Of a DNA stretch of 64,000 nt, positions 27,556 to 36,353 are shown one piece after another (positions within the stretch are counted from its first letter, which is position 1; each line of letters starts with the position of its first letter). Origin of the DNA: an uncultured Agathobacter sp. (GTDB taxonomy: Bacteria > Bacillota > Clostridia > Lachnospirales > Lachnospiraceae); the NCBI GenBank assembly GCA_934359755.1, contig CAKRLV010000003.1, forward strand, positions 62,001 through 126,000, in the 5' to 3' direction. Both the position numbers and the translations under genes were made by a program. Below the pieces are notes generated by a model that was not told the origin of the DNA, did not search any database, and saw only the letters and a list, made by a program, of their open reading frames with translations.

Positions 27556-28575
27556 ATGACAATTATCGTTACCGGTGGAGCCGGATTTATCGGAAGCAAC
27601 TTTGTATTTCACATGTTAAATAAATATCCAGATTACAGAATTATCTGTTTAGATAAGCTTACATATGCAGGAAATTTATCTACACTTGAGCCAGTTATGG
27701 ACAATCCAAATTTCCGCTTTGTAAAGCTTGATATCTGCGACAGAGAGGGTGTATACAAATTATTTGAGGAAGAGCATCCAGATATGGTTGTTAACTTCGC
27801 AGCAGAGTCTCACGTAGATCGTTCTATTGAGAACCCTGAGATTTTCTTACAGACAAACATCATCGGAACAGCTACACTGATGGATGCATGCCGTAAGTAC
27901 GGAATCAAGCGTTATCATCAGGTATCAACAGACGAAGTATATGGTGATCTTCCACTTGACCGCCCTGACTTATTCTTTACAGAAGAGACTCCAATTCATA
28001 CATCAAGCCCATACAGCTCATCAAAAGCCGGTGCAGACTTACTTGTACTTGCATACAACAGAACATATGGACTTCCTGTAACAATCAGCCGTTGTTCAAA
28101 CAACTATGGACCATACCACTTCCCAGAGAAGCTTATTCCACTTATGATTGCAAATGCACTCAATGATAAGCCACTTCCTGTATATGGTGAAGGTCTTAAC
28201 GTTCGTGACTGGTTATATGTTGAGGATCATTGTAAGGCAATCGACCTTATTATTCATAAGGGACGTGTTGGAGAAGTATACAATATCGGTGGTCACAATG
28301 AGATGAAGAATATAGATATCGTTAAGATTATCTGTAAAGAACTTGGTAAGCCGGAGAGTCTTATCACACATGTTGGTGATCGTAAGGGACATGATATGCG
28401 TTATGCAATCGATCCAACTAAGATTCACAATGAACTTGGATGGCTTCCAGAGACTAAGTTTGCCGATGGTATCAAGAAGACAATCAAATGGTATCTTGAT
28501 AATAAGGAATGGTGGGAGACAATTATCTCAGGAGAATACCAGAATTACTACGAGAAGATGTATTCTAACAGATAA
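27556..28575 (+). CDS. rmlB: dTDP-glucose 4,6-dehydratase RmlB
   Basis: RmlB converts dTDP-glucose to dTDP-4-keto-6-deoxyglucose using bound NAD. The 339-residue short-chain dehydrogenase has the glycine-rich TGGAGFIGSNFV (residues 6-17), NFAAESHVDRSIENP and the catalytic Tyr153/Lys157 pair in SPYSSSKAGAD. STDEVYGDLP carries the family Thr-Asp-Glu. RCSNNYGPYHFPEKLIP and YNIGGHNEMKN are further RmlB signatures. AAGGAG lies 8 bases before the ATG. The gene is separated from rmlA by the tandem repeat array but lies in the same orientation. Confidence 0.97.
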   Translation: MTIIVTGGAGFIGSNFVFHMLNKYPDYRIICLDKLTYAGNLSTLEPVMDNPNFRFVKLDICDREGVYKLFEEEHPDMVVNFAAESHVDRSIENPEIFLQTNIIGTATLMDACRKYGIKRYHQVSTDEVYGDLPLDRPDLFFTEETPIHTSSPYSSSKAGADLLVLAYNRTYGLPVTISRCSNNYGPYHFPEKLIPLMIANALNDKPLPVYGEGLNVRDWLYVEDHCKAIDLIIHKGRVGEVYNIGGHNEMKNIDIVKIICKELGKPESLITHVGDRKGHDMRYAIDPTKIHNELGWLPETKFADGIKKTIKWYLDNKEWWETIISGEYQNYYEKMYSNR

Positions 28576-28587
28576 AAGGAGGCAAAA

Positions 28588-29529
28588 ATGCGTATATTCG
28601 TTACAGGTGTTGCAGGACAGCTTGGTCATGATGTCATGAATGACCTTGCAAAGCGAGGATACGAAGGAATAGGAAGCGATATTGCGCCAGAATATAGCGG
28701 AGCTGATGATGATACAGCTGTCACAAAGATGCCATATATATCGCTTGATATTACAGATGCCGAAGCGGTAGATAAGAAGATTACAGAGGTAAATCCTGAT
28801 GTCGTAATTCACTGTGCGGCTTGGACAGCAGTAGATTTGGCGGAGGATGAAGATAAAGCGGATAAGGTACGTGCAATCAATGTCGATGGTACACAAAACA
28901 TTGCAAATGTATGTAAGAAGCTTGATTGTAAGATGGTATATATAAGCACTGACTATGTTTTTAATGGACAGGGGCAGGAACCATGGAAACCTGACTGCAA
29001 AGATTATGCACCGCTTAATGTCTATGGACAGACTAAGCTAGACGGAGAGCTTGCAGTATCAAATACACTTGATAAGTACTTTATAGTAAGAATTGCATGG
29101 GTATTTGGAACAAACGGCAAGAATTTCATCAAGACAATGCTTAATGTAGCCAAGACACACGACAAGCTTACAGTTGTAAGTGACCAGATCGGTACACCAA
29201 CATATACACTTGATTTATCAAGACTTCTTGTTGATATGGTAGAGACTGAGAAATATGGATATTATCATGCTACTAATGAGGGCGGGTATATCAGCTGGTA
29301 TGATTTTACTGTAGAGATTTTCCGTCAGGCAGTTGAATTAGGTCATGAAGAATACAGCACAGACAAAGTAAGTGTTACACCTGTGACAACTGCAGAATAT
29401 GGTGTATCTAAAGCAGCAAGACCATTTAACAGTCGTCTGGATAAGAGCAAGCTTGTAGAAGCAGGTTTTGAGCCACTTCCTACATGGCAGGATGCTGTTG
29501 GCAGATATCTTAAAGTAATTGAATTCTAG
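28588..29529 (+). CDS. rmlD: dTDP-4-dehydrorhamnose reductase RmlD
   Basis: RmlD performs the last step to dTDP-L-rhamnose, reducing the 4-keto group with NAD(P)H. The protein has 313 residues: FVTGVAGQLGHDVMN at the N-terminus, CAAWTAVDLAEDE, YISTDYVFNGQG, and the catalytic Tyr146/Lys150 in PLNVYGQTKLDGE. RIAWVFGTNGKNF and ATNEGGYISWYDF are typical. The gene starts 12 bases after rmlB with AGGAGG ahead. Gene order A-B-D-C differs from the frequent B-D-A-C order but the set is complete. Confidence 0.96.
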   Translation: MRIFVTGVAGQLGHDVMNDLAKRGYEGIGSDIAPEYSGADDDTAVTKMPYISLDITDAEAVDKKITEVNPDVVIHCAAWTAVDLAEDEDKADKVRAINVDGTQNIANVCKKLDCKMVYISTDYVFNGQGQEPWKPDCKDYAPLNVYGQTKLDGELAVSNTLDKYFIVRIAWVFGTNGKNFIKTMLNVAKTHDKLTVVSDQIGTPTYTLDLSRLLVDMVETEKYGYYHATNEGGYISWYDFTVEIFRQAVELGHEEYSTDKVSVTPVTTAEYGVSKAARPFNSRLDKSKLVEAGFEPLPTWQDAVGRYLKVIEF

Positions 29530-29580
29530 TATTTCGAAAACGATGTACTAGTATATAGATGCAGGAAAGAAGGAAAGAAA

Positions 29581-30189
29581 ATGGGACAGATTAAAGTTGA
29601 AAAGAATGCTGGTGGAATCGAAGGACTTTGTGTAATAGAGCCAGCAGTTCACGGTGATGCCCGTGGATATTTCATGGAGACATATAACCAGAGAGATATG
29701 GAAGAGGAAGGACTTGACATGGTATTTGTACAGGATAATCAGTCAAGTTCTACTAAGGGAGTTCTTCGTGGACTTCATTTCCAGAAGGAATTTCCACAGG
29801 GAAAATTAGTACGTGTGGTAAAAGGAAGTGTTTTTGATGTAGCAGTTGACTTAAGAAAAGACAGCAAGACATACGGAAAGTGGTTCGGAGTCGAGCTTAC
29901 TGAGGAGAACAAGAAGCAGTTCTATATTCCAGAAGGTTTTGCACATGGATTTATCGTACTCTCAGATATTGCAGAGTTCTGTTATAAGTGTACAGATTTC
30001 TATCATCCGGGTGATGAAGGAGGTCTTGCATGGAATGATCCTGAGATTGGAATTGAGTGGCCACAGCTTGTTGGCGAGTATCCAGGAAATGCATCAGCAG
30101 CAGGATATAAACTTGCAGATGGCACACCACTTAATTTAAGTGATAAGGATCAGCTCTGGGTAGGACTTAAAGATACATTTGCTTTCTAA
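29581..30189 (+). CDS. rmlC: dTDP-4-dehydrorhamnose 3,5-epimerase RmlC
   Basis: RmlC epimerises the keto-sugar at C3 and C5. The 202-residue cupin has the signature GDARGYFMETYNQRD, then VLRGLHFQ with catalytic His66, GKLVRVVKGSVFDVAVDLR and GFAHGFIVLSDIAEFCYKC, which holds the active-site Tyr. The C-terminal part has GGLAWNDPEIGIEWP. An AAGGAAAGAAA ribosome site lies right before the ATG. It ends the operon, followed by a strong terminator. Confidence 0.96.
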   Translation: MGQIKVEKNAGGIEGLCVIEPAVHGDARGYFMETYNQRDMEEEGLDMVFVQDNQSSSTKGVLRGLHFQKEFPQGKLVRVVKGSVFDVAVDLRKDSKTYGKWFGVELTEENKKQFYIPEGFAHGFIVLSDIAEFCYKCTDFYHPGDEGGLAWNDPEIGIEWPQLVGEYPGNASAAGYKLADGTPLNLSDKDQLWVGLKDTFAF

Positions 30190-30210
30190 TATAATGATAT
30201 GCGAGTGATT

Positions 30211-30254
30211 AAGGTATCATTGGTGCATGCAGGCATGCATCGATGATACCTTTT
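30211..30254. terminator. Large hairpin terminator between convergent units
   Basis: AAGGTATCAT (30211-30220) pairs with ATGATACCTT (30243-30252). The inner bases extend the stem to about 18 pairs with a short loop and two G-U pairs. TTTT follows on the plus strand. It lies between rmlC and the convergent amidase gene. It probably serves rmlC; the minus-strand T-run is weak. Confidence 0.85.
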
Positions 30255-30277
30255 ATTTATCTTAGCTTATAAGAAGT

Positions 30278-31684
30278 TTATCTGGCTGCGAATATGTTTA
30301 TACCATTTACAAGACCATCTGTAATTTCATTGAGAGTCTTCTTTGAGCGATCCGAACATTTATCACCAAGCTCGACATCGGTTGACGCTATAGTAGAGTA
30401 GGAAGTCTGCGTAAGGTCAACTTCCATCCTGCCATTGTGGTATATTTTAACACCAGAAGATTTAAGTCCGGATATAAGTGAACTGCCGAGTGACTCATGT
30501 TTTTTCCAGTTAGAAGCAACAGGTTCCATTTTTCTGTAGGAAGATATATTTGGAACGCCAGTATAGAATGCCCCTTTGTTGGAAGCAGTTGAATCGTAGT
30601 GTATTGATATATGGCAGTTAGCATTGTTGTTTGCAAATACCGTCCGGGCAATATTGTCGAGCTGTACATCATCAGTCTCACGAATCATTAATACATTATA
30701 TCCCTCAGATAAAAGTCGGGTTTTTAGCATCTTGGCAACCGCAAGATTGGCAGTGCGTTCAGGAGTGCCATCATTGAAATTCATGCCAGTAGCAATTGCT
30801 GTCGTCTTAATAGAACCTTTGGAAGCAGTACCATCAGTTACTTTTGCAGAGCCGTCAGGATGGCAGTAAGTATGTTTGGATTCACCGCCGAGCGTTCCAT
30901 GACCTGCATTTACGCAGACAACATAGTCATGACGAACCTTCGCATCTGAATAGTATAAAATTACAGATGCTGAATGTATTTTTGAATTGCTGGCATATTT
31001 CCAACTGGAATCAAAAGCTACTACTTTAAAGGAGGTAGTCCATGACGAGTAGTATGTGGTGCGTTCTTTTGTTATATAAGACCGAATTCTAAAGTAATAG
31101 TTCTTAGAAGCAGAAAGTTTATCACTTAAAAGAGAAGTTTTTGAAGTCTTATATTTTTTTGCTTTGGCAAAATTGTCAGAAGTAGAATACTCTATTTCAT
31201 ATCCGTCGCAACGGCTGTTGATGTTCCATTTCATGTCGACTTTAAAATCACTGATTATGGCCTGATTTATATTGACAGGACGAAGATAATAGTGCGTCAG
31301 TGGTTTTGATATCCTGCTTTCGGTGCGTCTGCCATCATTTAGAACAAAAGCACTTATACGATATGTATATTTTCCGGCATTTTTGCAGGATGTTGTATCA
31401 AGGAAAGTGCTAGTAGCAGAGTCTGTAATAGTCTTTATACGCTTGCTTCCCTTATATATATAGTAGCCATCAGCTTTGGAATTGGTTTTCCAGCTGAGTG
31501 AAATTCCATCAGACGTATTATCTGCTGCGAAAGATGTCGGAGTAGAAATTCTGACAGGTTTGTCTTTTGTATCGGTGCTGTCATTTGTTCCTGCAAAAGA
31601 AATCTGCATGCATGTAAACAGGATAAGCACTGATAGCGTGGTAAAAAATAAAAAACGTAGTGCAATAGATTTGTGTGCCTTCAT
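30278..31684 (-). CDS. Secreted N-acetylmuramoyl-L-alanine amidase (amidase_3) with FnIII domains
   Basis: This zinc amidase cleaves the MurNAc-L-Ala bond of peptidoglycan outside the cell. The chosen ATG at 31684 has GGGGG 6 bases upstream; an ATG six bases earlier would abut the ribosome site. The protein has 468 residues with a signal peptide (KSIALRFLFFTTLSVLILF, cleavage after SFA near 31). Two FnIII-like domains follow (about 45-235). The amidase_3 domain (about 250-466) has CVNAGHG with a zinc His, the Glu of TPERTANLAVA, the second His in CHISIHYDS, and the catalytic Glu in STDVELGDKCSD. A Gly/Ser-rich insertion follows the first His. It lies 28 bases downstream of the MerR-methyltransferase gene and is likely co-transcribed with it. 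Confidence 0.92.
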   Translation of the reverse strand: MKAHKSIALRFLFFTTLSVLILFTCMQISFAGTNDSTDTKDKPVRISTPTSFAADNTSDGISLSWKTNSKADGYYIYKGSKRIKTITDSATSTFLDTTSCKNAGKYTYRISAFVLNDGRRTESRISKPLTHYYLRPVNINQAIISDFKVDMKWNINSRCDGYEIEYSTSDNFAKAKKYKTSKTSLLSDKLSASKNYYFRIRSYITKERTTYYSSWTTSFKVVAFDSSWKYASNSKIHSASVILYYSDAKVRHDYVVCVNAGHGTLGGESKHTYCHPDGSAKVTDGTASKGSIKTTAIATGMNFNDGTPERTANLAVAKMLKTRLLSEGYNVLMIRETDDVQLDNIARTVFANNNANCHISIHYDSTASNKGAFYTGVPNISSYRKMEPVASNWKKHESLGSSLISGLKSSGVKIYHNGRMEVDLTQTSYSTIASTDVELGDKCSDRSKKTLNEITDGLVNGINIFAAR

Positions 31685-31712
31685 AAGCATCCCCCTTATT
31701 AAGTATTAACTA

Positions 31713-32900
31713 TTAGTTGCGGCATATGAATATACCTGCGTCTTTAGTGATATGAAAAGGCTTTGTCAGATGTTTCTCAACAAAGTTCTTGAAATCATGG
31801 TAGCGGTCGAGAACATACTGGTTCTGATTTCCGTGGCATGAAATAATATATTCTATAATAGGCTCGGCCTGATTAATTATTATCTCATCATCATATTTTC
31901 TAAGCTCGATTTGAGAGAAAAATTTCTCGAGTATCTGCGGTCCATTTTCAAGACCGAATTTCTCATAGAGCTTTTCGCCAGAAAGCATAATGCGGTTGTC
32001 AAATTCCTGCACAAGAGAAGTAATCTCCTGCATATGCGAAGTGCCATAAGTGCTGCAGCAAAAGATTCCGCCAGGCTTTAGAACCCGTAGGACTTCTTTG
32101 CAGACCTTGCTGATGTCATTACAGTAAAAAAGCACATGGTTTGCAAATATCAGATCAAAACTATCGTTTTTAAAAGGAAGATTATGACAGTCGCAGGCGA
32201 TAAATGAAAATCGTAAATCATCTGTGCCGATATTTCTTCTCACGTCACGGATCATGCCCTCGGATATATCAGTCATGGTGACATGGATATCTGGGTAGGA
32301 AAAAAGCTTCGACATATTCTCAGTCCACAGCGCACCATTCCCACAGCCAATCTCAAGAATATTATGTATGCCCGGAGTCATGCATTGCTCAAAAAGCCAT
32401 GGAAACCAACCGGTCTGATTCACAGAGAAGTCTTTATGGAGACGAATCCTGGCAGAAATATTGCTTGAGTTCTGATATTGGCTTTTGAGGCTTTTTTCCA
32501 TGCCTGTAAGGTGGATAAGGTCAAGCATCTGGCTCCAGTCAACTTCTTTGTCTGATTCAAGCATATCTACTGTATCATCGATGGCAGTCTCTACCAGCCG
32601 CATCTGTTCTATACGATCCTGTATCAGCTTTTTCTGCTGCAAGAGTGAGTTCTTGATAAAAAGCGAATCGGGATCAGTTACAATCATCTCCTTTATATCG
32701 TCAAGTGAAAATCCAAGATATTTAAGAAGCAGGATCTGCTGTAATAGAGCAAAATCAGCATCAGTGTAATATCTACAATTGTTCTCATCGACGTAAGACG
32801 GCTTTAATATATTTTGTTTGTCATAGTATCTGATGGTGCGAATGGTCACTCTTGCCATTTTTGCAAACTCACCAGAGGAGTAAAAACCCTTTTTCTTCAT
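31713..32900 (-). CDS. MerR-family regulator fused to a SAM-dependent methyltransferase
   Basis: The protein has 395 residues. Residues 6-75 are a MerR winged helix: SSGEFAKMARVTIRTIRYYD then CRYYTDADFALLQQILLLK. Residues 85-130 are helical, as in the MerR dimer coil. Residues about 145-320 are a class I methyltransferase: motif I ILEIGCGNGA (181-190), an acidic motif II (VTMTDIS), FIACDCHNLPFKNDSFDLI and VLKPGGIFCCSTYGT. DNA binding and methyl transfer are therefore in one chain. The ligand or methyl acceptor is unknown. The amidase downstream suggests control of wall turnover. The ATG has AAGGA 6 bases upstream, and the gene diverges from an LCP gene. Confidence 0.9.
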   Translation of the reverse strand: MKKKGFYSSGEFAKMARVTIRTIRYYDKQNILKPSYVDENNCRYYTDADFALLQQILLLKYLGFSLDDIKEMIVTDPDSLFIKNSLLQQKKLIQDRIEQMRLVETAIDDTVDMLESDKEVDWSQMLDLIHLTGMEKSLKSQYQNSSNISARIRLHKDFSVNQTGWFPWLFEQCMTPGIHNILEIGCGNGALWTENMSKLFSYPDIHVTMTDISEGMIRDVRRNIGTDDLRFSFIACDCHNLPFKNDSFDLIFANHVLFYCNDISKVCKEVLRVLKPGGIFCCSTYGTSHMQEITSLVQEFDNRIMLSGEKLYEKFGLENGPQILEKFFSQIELRKYDDEIIINQAEPIIEYIISCHGNQNQYVLDRYHDFKNFVEKHLTKPFHITKDAGIFICRN

Positions 32901-32939
32901 ATTGATTCCTTATGTATGCGTTCTTGAAATGTACAATAT

Positions 32940-32968
32940 ATTATATCAGACTATAGGCATTACGGCAA
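32940..32968 (-). promoter_or_regulatory. Promoter of the merR-methyltransferase gene
   Basis: Read on the minus strand, TTGCCG (32968-32963), a 17-base spacer and a perfect TATAAT (32945-32940) form a sigma-A promoter about 40 bases from the start codon. Confidence 0.6.
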
Positions 32969-33022
32969 TTTATGAATCAATCTTTAATTTTTTGTTATAA
33001 ATCTTAATTTTTTTGTCATATC

Positions 33023-33051
33023 TTGAAAATAGAATACGCCTATGATAAGAT
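33023..33051 (+). promoter_or_regulatory. Promoter of the LCP gene
   Basis: TTGAAA (33023-33028), a 17-base spacer and TAAGAT (33046-33051) lie 48 bases before the ATG at 33099 and face away from the merR promoter. Confidence 0.6.
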
Positions 33052-33098
33052 GTACGTTGACGTGTTGTCGAAAAAGAAATTAGGAAAGTGAACTAAAT

Positions 33099-34655
33099 AT
33101 GAAGGATACGAAGAGAAAAGAAAAAATCATAGCTGATCTTTCTAAGAGAGACAGCAAGGCTTGGAAAATTGTATCATACGTATTGGTGGGACTGCAGGCA
33201 GTACTTAGTATAGCTGCTATCATCACATTGGTAAGGCTTGATATGCTTCCAGGCAATTATTTATTTGCCATCGTTGGAATAATACTATTATTGTTTTTAC
33301 TTGCAGTGTTGCTGCTTGTACTATCATCGAAGCAGAGAAAGAAAAAGAAGTCACTGAAAGCAAAGAGAACTGCTGGTGTGGCAATATCATGTTTTACTAG
33401 TATAGTATGTCTTATAGTTGTACTTGCATTGTCAAAGCTTTTATCTACTATGTCAGGTATGTCTGATGACAAGGTGGTAGTGGAGACTACAGCAGTCTAT
33501 GTAATGTCAGACAATAGTGCACAGACACTTGAAGATGCAAAGAACTATACATTTGGATTTACAAAGGCTTTTGATTACGAGAATACAAAGAAGGCATTTG
33601 ATAATATCAAAAGTGAAGTTGGAATTGATGTAGTCAATCAGGAATATGATTCTGTTATAGCTATGGTAGAGTCTTTATACAGTGGCGAATCAGGCGCTAT
33701 CATTTTAAATGAAGCATATGAGGATATTTTGTCCGATACCAAAGACTATCAGAACTTTAAGAAAGATACCAGAATTATATATGAGAGCAAGGTTAAGACT
33801 GTTGTAGAGCAGGATAATGCAAAGGATGTCAATATCACAGAGAATCCATTTGTTGTATACATAAGTGGTTCTGATACCAGAACGACCACACTTTCAAAGA
33901 GCAGAAGTGATGTAAATATTCTTGCAGCCGTAAATCCTAAGACTAAGCAGGTATTATTGCTCAGCACACCTAGAGATTATTATGTGGATATATCAATAGC
34001 CCCTGGTTCAAAGGATAAGCTTACACACTGTGGAATATATGGAGTGCAGTGTTCTATGGATACACTCGGCGCACTATATAACTGTGATGTTAACTATTAT
34101 GCACAGATTAACTTCAATGGTTTCCAGACTCTTGTAGATGCTGTAGGTGGTGTTACAGTAGATGTGGATAAGTCATTTACATCTACATGGTATAGTTCAC
34201 CAACTGGCCAGACATATTCATTTGCAAAAGGAACTAATGAATTAAATGGTGCCAAGGCACTTGTATTTGCAAGAGAGAGACATGCTTTTTCAGATGGAGA
34301 TCTTGCAAGAAACCGTCATCAGATGGCAGTAATCAAGGGACTTATTAAGAAGATGACAAGTGGTGCTATTCTTACTCATTACAGTGATATTCTTGACAGC
34401 TTAGAAGGTATGTGTGCTACGGATGTCTCATCAAATGATATGTCAGAATTTGTTAAGATGCAGCTTTCAGATGGTGGAGAGTGGAACATCAAATCATTTG
34501 CAGTTACAGGTACAAACGGCAAGAATTATACATATTCAATGCCTAACAAGAGATCATATGTTATGAATCCAGATACACAGAAGGTACAGACAGCACAGAG
34601 TCTTATTCAGAAAGTAATGAATGGTGAGACACTTACAGATGCAGATGTAGAGTAA
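33099..34655 (+). CDS. LytR-CpsA-Psr (LCP) family glycopolymer ligase
   Basis: LCP enzymes transfer wall teichoic acid or capsule chains from their lipid carrier to peptidoglycan on the outer face. This 518-residue member has three predicted transmembrane helices (about 22-45, 54-77 and 91-113), an intervening external region, and the LCP domain at about 251-420. Signatures are FVVYISGSDTR, VNILAAVNPKTKQVLLLSTP-RDYYV, YYAQINFNGFQTLVDAVGGV and FARERHAFSDGDLARNRHQ, with the Arg and Asp residues that bind the pyrophosphate. AGGAAAGTG precedes the ATG. It is the likely attachment enzyme for the polymer made upstream. A second LCP protein is at 40646. Confidence 0.95.
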   Translation: MKDTKRKEKIIADLSKRDSKAWKIVSYVLVGLQAVLSIAAIITLVRLDMLPGNYLFAIVGIILLLFLLAVLLLVLSSKQRKKKKSLKAKRTAGVAISCFTSIVCLIVVLALSKLLSTMSGMSDDKVVVETTAVYVMSDNSAQTLEDAKNYTFGFTKAFDYENTKKAFDNIKSEVGIDVVNQEYDSVIAMVESLYSGESGAIILNEAYEDILSDTKDYQNFKKDTRIIYESKVKTVVEQDNAKDVNITENPFVVYISGSDTRTTTLSKSRSDVNILAAVNPKTKQVLLLSTPRDYYVDISIAPGSKDKLTHCGIYGVQCSMDTLGALYNCDVNYYAQINFNGFQTLVDAVGGVTVDVDKSFTSTWYSSPTGQTYSFAKGTNELNGAKALVFARERHAFSDGDLARNRHQMAVIKGLIKKMTSGAILTHYSDILDSLEGMCATDVSSNDMSEFVKMQLSDGGEWNIKSFAVTGTNGKNYTYSMPNKRSYVMNPDTQKVQTAQSLIQKVMNGETLTDADVE

Positions 34656-34666
34656 GGAGCAGAGAA

Positions 34667-36334
34667 GTGAAGAACAGGTTTTTAGCATTATTATTAACAA
34701 CAGCAATTATTATTGGGAATGGGGAAGTCTTGGCTTATGCCAAGACTTCTTGTGGTAAAGCAACAATTCAAAGTGTTGGTGCAGAGTCCCAGTCAGCAGG
34801 ATATACAGCACCAGAATTAGATGAATCAGATTTTTCTATCGGAATAGGGCAGACAAAACAGATTGTCATTCCTCCACTTCTTTATAGTTATATATCAGAC
34901 CCCGTTACAGGACAGATTACAACTGAATATATTAATCCGACAGTTACATATACATTTTCAGATACGACAGTTGCATCAATAAGTGCTGATGGTATTGTAA
35001 CAGGAACAGCAGTAGGCAGTACGATACTTACTATTGATTATAATTATGAGAAAGATGGACAGTTTATCTGTGGAGCAGAAGTAAGCCTGAACGTGTATGT
35101 ATCAGATGCTACACTTTCACAGGATAAATATAAGATAAATATTAGTGGAATAAGCAGGTCAGATGATAAGACATACAATACTGGTGAGTATGTGACATTA
35201 CAGGGGACGAATGAATTAAGTGATATAAAGGTCACTTCATCAAGCAGAAACCTTGTTATAAATAATCAGGGAAGTGATTATTATTTTTACCCAAAGAGAC
35301 CAGGGGATTACACAGTTACTTTTACGGTAGACGGCAAGACTGTATCATGTGAGATAAATGTAGTAAATATAGCTTATGCCTACAATAGTAAGAGCGTTAC
35401 AGACGTGGGACAGAAGCATTGGACTGATGGCTCAACGATGGTGGCTATGTACACAGGAGAGCAGACTACACTTAAGGCAAAGGGCTTTCCATCAGGAGTG
35501 AAGGTTAAGTGGACAAGCAGTAATGGTGCAGTGGCTACAGTATCATCGACTGGAAATGTCAAAGCTAAATCAGTAGGGTATACTACAATTAGTGCGACAG
35601 CAGGAGATTACACAATCACATATAAGGTTGGAGTATCATACAAGAAAGCAATAAAAGCTATGCGCTATGCGGTGAAGCATTATAATTCTACATATTCACA
35701 GCCAAAGCGAATGAGTAAGGATTATTACGACTGCAGCTCATATGTATGGAGATCATATAAGGACGCCGGGTTTAATATAGGAAACTGTCATACAGGCTGG
35801 GCACCAGTTGCAGCTTCACTTGCACAGTGGTGTGTGGACAATAACTATATGGTTTATTCAGGAACCGTTGATGTAGATAACCTTATGCCAGGAGATTTGA
35901 TTTTCTGGACAGGAGCTAAAAATGGCAGATACAAGGGAATCTATCATGTAGATATGTATGTTGGCAATCATCACAGCCTCACAGTTGCAAGGGAAAAAGA
36001 ATTTGATGATACTATTACAAATTGTATGGTTGCAAGACCAAATTCAGGAACTACCACAAGCAAGGTGATGATTTCAAAGACAAAGTTAAAAGGCAAAAAT
36101 GCCGTAAAGCTTTCATGGAGCGGATGCTATCATGTGACCGGCTACAACATATACAGAAGCACAAGTGAATATGGAAAATATAAGAGAATTGCTACAGTTA
36201 AGGATGCAAAGAGTTATACAGATACAAGTGTCAAGAATGGTAAGAAATATTACTACAAGATAAGACCATACTGGAGCGCACATTCAAAGACTTACCATGG
36301 TAAGGTATCAAAGATTGTTAACAAGAAAATATAA
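34667..36334 (+). CDS. Secreted NlpC/P60-type peptidase with Ig-like and FnIII domains
   Basis: The start is a GTG with AAGGAG 7 bases before it, 11 bases after the LCP gene. The 555-residue protein has a signal peptide (hydrophobic residues 4-18, cleavage near LAYA or just after). Residues about 45-330 hold Ig-like modules, including BIG2 features (SISADGIVTGTAVGSTILTI; TVSSTGNVKAKSVGYTTISA). A Cys peptidase domain spans about 335-455: DCSSYVWRSYKDAGF with catalytic Cys356, GDLIFWTG, and IYHVDMYVGNH with candidate His427. The last 85 residues are an FnIII-like domain. It probably cleaves peptide bonds in peptidoglycan stems. It is followed closely by a GH25 lysozyme, so the two may be co-expressed wall hydrolases. 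Confidence 0.88.
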   Translation: MKNRFLALLLTTAIIIGNGEVLAYAKTSCGKATIQSVGAESQSAGYTAPELDESDFSIGIGQTKQIVIPPLLYSYISDPVTGQITTEYINPTVTYTFSDTTVASISADGIVTGTAVGSTILTIDYNYEKDGQFICGAEVSLNVYVSDATLSQDKYKINISGISRSDDKTYNTGEYVTLQGTNELSDIKVTSSSRNLVINNQGSDYYFYPKRPGDYTVTFTVDGKTVSCEINVVNIAYAYNSKSVTDVGQKHWTDGSTMVAMYTGEQTTLKAKGFPSGVKVKWTSSNGAVATVSSTGNVKAKSVGYTTISATAGDYTITYKVGVSYKKAIKAMRYAVKHYNSTYSQPKRMSKDYYDCSSYVWRSYKDAGFNIGNCHTGWAPVAASLAQWCVDNNYMVYSGTVDVDNLMPGDLIFWTGAKNGRYKGIYHVDMYVGNHHSLTVAREKEFDDTITNCMVARPNSGTTTSKVMISKTKLKGKNAVKLSWSGCYHVTGYNIYRSTSEYGKYKRIATVKDAKSYTDTSVKNGKKYYYKIRPYWSAHSKTYHGKVSKIVNKKI

Positions 36335-36353
36335 GTTATACAGGAGTACATAA

